In this document: piece by piece, positions 12,399-14,134 of the stretch
How the letters are laid out: every line of letters begins with the position of its first letter
Numbering within the stretch: the stretch's first letter is position 1
DNA from: Syntrophaceae bacterium UBA6112
GTDB lineage: Bacteria > Desulfobacterota > Syntrophia > Syntrophales > UBA5619
Length of the DNA stretch: 14,134 nucleotides
NCBI GenBank assembly: GCA_002423465.1
Contig: DIWG01000077.1
Coordinates: 17,152 to 31,285 of the forward strand
Direction of reading: 5' to 3'
Program-made: the position numbers and the translations under genes
Notes under the pieces: model-generated
What the model was told of the DNA's origin: nothing
The model's database searches: none
What the model saw: only the letters and a program-made list of their open reading frames with translations

Positions 12399-13178
12399 AT
12401 GGAGATCAGGGTATTGGGATGTCACGGTTCGCAGCTTCCCGGCCGCGGTTTCACGGGGTTCCTGATCGATGGAACAACCCTGCTGGATGCCGGCGCCGTG
12501 ACGTCGGTGCTGACGCTTGAAGAACAGTCCCGGATTGATCATGTTCTGATCAGCCACGCCCATCTGGATCATATCCAGGAGCTGCCCTCCCTTGCGGACA
12601 ACCTTTGCTATATCCGTAAAAATGATCCGCTGACGGTGATCAGCATGCCCCGGGTGATCAATACTCTAAAACGGCACATTTTCAACGGCGCAATCTGGCC
12701 CGATTTTTCAATTCTTCCCCGTGCGGAGAAACCGGTTCTACAGTTTGAACCCATCCGTTCGGGAGAGAAGATGCGCGTCGGCCATTTGCGCGTCACGTCC
12801 ATTCCGGTCAATCATTCCGTGGAAAGCGTTGCCTATGTGATCGAATCCGGGCAAGGACCCGCGACGAAGACGGCCATTTTCGTTGGGGATACCGGGCCCA
12901 CCGAAAAGATCTGGTCTGTCGCAGGGAAGGGGAAAAATGTCCGGGCGATCTTCGTTGAGACGTCGTTGCCGGGAGAGATGGCGGAAATGGCCGAGATGAC
13001 CGGGCACCTGACCCCGGCCGGCTTGGCCCGTGAATTGGAGAAGCTGTATCCGCTGATGCCGCAGATCTATCTCTATCATATGAAAATCCAGTATTGTGAA
13101 GCGATCCGGAGCGAGATCGAACGATTGAAGAACGGCCGGATCCAAATCCTTCAGGACGGACAGGTGATCCGGATCTGA
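12399..13178 (+). CDS. MBL-fold hydrolase, class-II cyclic-nucleotide phosphodiesterase-like
   Basis: This 259-residue protein is a metallo-beta-lactamase-fold hydrolase resembling the PDEase_II family (3',5'-cyclic-nucleotide phosphodiesterase, Pfam PF02112). The metal motif H53-A-H55-L-D57-H58 is intact, followed by H139 (VNHSVES), D164 (VGDTGPT) and a late histidine in YLYHMK. The FVETSLPGEMAEMAEM segment and the GHLTP motif resemble the E-x-S-x-P and HLTP elements of class-II phosphodiesterases. No signal peptide or membrane segment is seen, so it is probably cytoplasmic. AAAAGG at 12383-12388 suits the ATG at 12399 better than the in-frame ATG at 12390, which would add three residues. 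It is 83 bases after the EF-Tu-like gene. The true substrate is unproven. Confidence 0.82.
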   Translation: MEIRVLGCHGSQLPGRGFTGFLIDGTTLLDAGAVTSVLTLEEQSRIDHVLISHAHLDHIQELPSLADNLCYIRKNDPLTVISMPRVINTLKRHIFNGAIWPDFSILPRAEKPVLQFEPIRSGEKMRVGHLRVTSIPVNHSVESVAYVIESGQGPATKTAIFVGDTGPTEKIWSVAGKGKNVRAIFVETSLPGEMAEMAEMTGHLTPAGLARELEKLYPLMPQIYLYHMKIQYCEAIRSEIERLKNGRIQILQDGQVIRI

Positions 13179-13209
13179 TTCTCGGGGATGTTTGCATGGC
13201 AATGAGATC

Positions 13210-14134
13210 ATGACCTATCGCGAGATGCGAACATATCTTTCGGGCCTGAATCCCCTGGGCATCCGTCTTGGGCTGGAATCGATACGGTCCCTCTTGGCCC
13301 GGTTAAATGATCCCCAGCGAAGTTTCCCTTCCGTGCTGATCGCGGGAACCAACGGCAAAGGTTCGGTGGCGGCGATGACAGCCTCGATCCTCTCGAGGGG
13401 TGGATTCAGGACCGGGCTTTATACCTCGCCGGACCTGATCGATGTCCGGGAAAGGATCCGGATCGACGGTCGGATGATCAGCCGTAAGGATATGGCGGCC
13501 TGTGTGGAAGAGATCCAAAGCCGGCTCCAGGAAGAGGTGAGTTACTTTGAATTCCTGACCGCAGCGGCTTTTCTCCACTTTCAACAGCGGAAGACGGATA
13601 TCGCCGTGCTGGAGGTCGGCATGGGGGGGCGGCTGGACGCCACCAACGTGGTCATTCCACTCGTCTCGGTGATCACCAACATTTCCCTCGATCACCGAGA
13701 GCACCTCGGCAACACCCTGGAGGAAATCACCCGGGAAAAAGGGGGGATCATCAGGGAGGGGGGAATCTGTCTCGCCGCGGTCCGCCGGAAGCCGGTCATC
13801 GATACCCTGGAGGCGATTTGCAGAGAGCGAGGGGCGAGTCTCTACCGGTTTGGAAAGGAGTTCCGGACGACGATCCATCGGGACGGGACGTTTTCATATC
13901 GGGGCGTCGGAAAGAGTCATAAACGGCTTCGCTGTCCCCTTGCGGGAAAACACCAGATTTCCAATGCCGCCCTGGCGCTGGCTGCCGTGGAGATGATTGG
14001 AGATGCCGGTTTCCGGGTGGAGGAATCCGCTGTTTTCGAGGGTCTGGCGCAGACCCGCTGGGAGGGGCGGTTGGAGATCCTGCAGCGTTCGCCCCTGCTG
14101 CTTGTGGACGGCGCCCATAATCCGGCCGGGGCGG
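13210..14134 (+). CDS. folC: Folylpolyglutamate/dihydrofolate synthase FolC (3' end outside window)
   Basis: The frame is open from the ATG at 13210 to the window edge, giving 308 residues of a Mur-ligase-fold enzyme that usually has about 420-440. FolC adds glutamate to dihydropteroate and to folates, using ATP. Family motifs are clear: the P-loop GTNGKGS at 46-52, TSPDLIDVRERI at 72-83, LEVGMGGRLDATN at 134-146, NISLDHREHLGNT at 157-169, REKGGI at 175-180 (K177 is the likely carbamylated lysine), WEGRLE at 284-289 and DGAHNP at 300-305. MTYREMRTYL is a normal start, although no good Shine-Dalgarno precedes it. The protein is partial only because of the window end. It is 31 bases after the phosphodiesterase-like gene, so cotranscription is likely. 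Confidence 0.95.
   Translation, partial: MTYREMRTYLSGLNPLGIRLGLESIRSLLARLNDPQRSFPSVLIAGTNGKGSVAAMTASILSRGGFRTGLYTSPDLIDVRERIRIDGRMISRKDMAACVEEIQSRLQEEVSYFEFLTAAAFLHFQQRKTDIAVLEVGMGGRLDATNVVIPLVSVITNISLDHREHLGNTLEEITREKGGIIREGGICLAAVRRKPVIDTLEAICRERGASLYRFGKEFRTTIHRDGTFSYRGVGKSHKRLRCPLAGKHQISNAALALAAVEMIGDAGFRVEESAVFEGLAQTRWEGRLEILQRSPLLLVDGAHNPAGA

Noticed and set aside
13195..13212. A five-codon mini-reading frame (ATG GCA ATG AGA TCA TGA) whose stop overlaps the folC ATG.
   Set aside because: It could be a coupling leader, but it has no good ribosome site and is too short to separate from chance.
13303..14118. Two minus-strand open frames near the right edge.
   Set aside because: The plus strand here encodes folC with all its motifs up to the window end; the minus-strand frames are shadows.
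1..14134. A hidden defence, mobile or CRISPR system in the window.
   Set aside because: Every stretch is occupied by recognised genes or short gaps; no repeat arrays, transposase, integrase, tRNA or attachment-like repeats were seen.

Overview
This window is a bacterial ribosomal-protein supercluster: the 3' part of the S10 operon, then the spc and alpha operons, all on the + strand, followed by three non-ribosomal genes. The gene order (S19-L22-S3-L16-L29-S17 / L14-L24-L5-S14-S8-L6-L18-S5-L30-L15-SecY-Map-IF1-L36 / S13-S11-S4-RpoA-L17), the bacterial RNA polymerase alpha subunit and strong Shine-Dalgarno sites show a bacterium. The moderately GC-rich composition, zinc-type (C+) S14, S4, L24 and L36, an orphan EF-Tu-domain-II-like gene and a class-II phosphodiesterase-like gene after rplQ fit a Desulfobacterota (former Deltaproteobacteria) organism, perhaps Syntrophales-like. 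That placement is inference; no 16S rRNA is present.

Layout. 1-198: 3' end of rpsS. 251-2174: rest of the S10 block (rplV, rpsC, rplP, rpmC, rpsQ). 2259-8893: spc block (rplN to secY, then map, infA, rpmJ). 8921-11901: alpha block (rpsM, rpsK, rpsD, rpoA, rplQ). A strong intrinsic terminator at 11910-11945 closes the cluster. 12055-12315: an 86-residue EF-Tu-domain-II-like protein. 12399-13178: a metallo-beta-lactamase-fold, class-II cyclic-nucleotide-phosphodiesterase-like hydrolase. 13210 to the window edge: folC, cut at its 3' end.

The genes form a translation and secretion growth module: 20 ribosomal proteins, IF-1, the SecY channel core, methionine aminopeptidase for nascent-chain processing, and RNA polymerase alpha. 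Coupling is tight, with overlaps at rplP/rpmC, rpmC/rpsQ and rpmD/rplO and a 1-base gap at rplO/secY. Nine of the 24 genes from rplV to rplQ appear to start with GTG or TTG. No stretch over 300 bases lacks a gene. The longest gap is 153 bases (11902-12054), holding the terminator, a possible promoter and a small palindrome.

Most of the window is ordinary housekeeping sequence. I saw no mobile element, CRISPR array, tRNA, rRNA, toxin-antitoxin pair or defence system. The items most worth a second look are the small EF-Tu-like protein and its hydrolase neighbour, the uniformly zinc-binding ribosomal proteins, the absence of adk between secY and map, and a few structured intergenic gaps.
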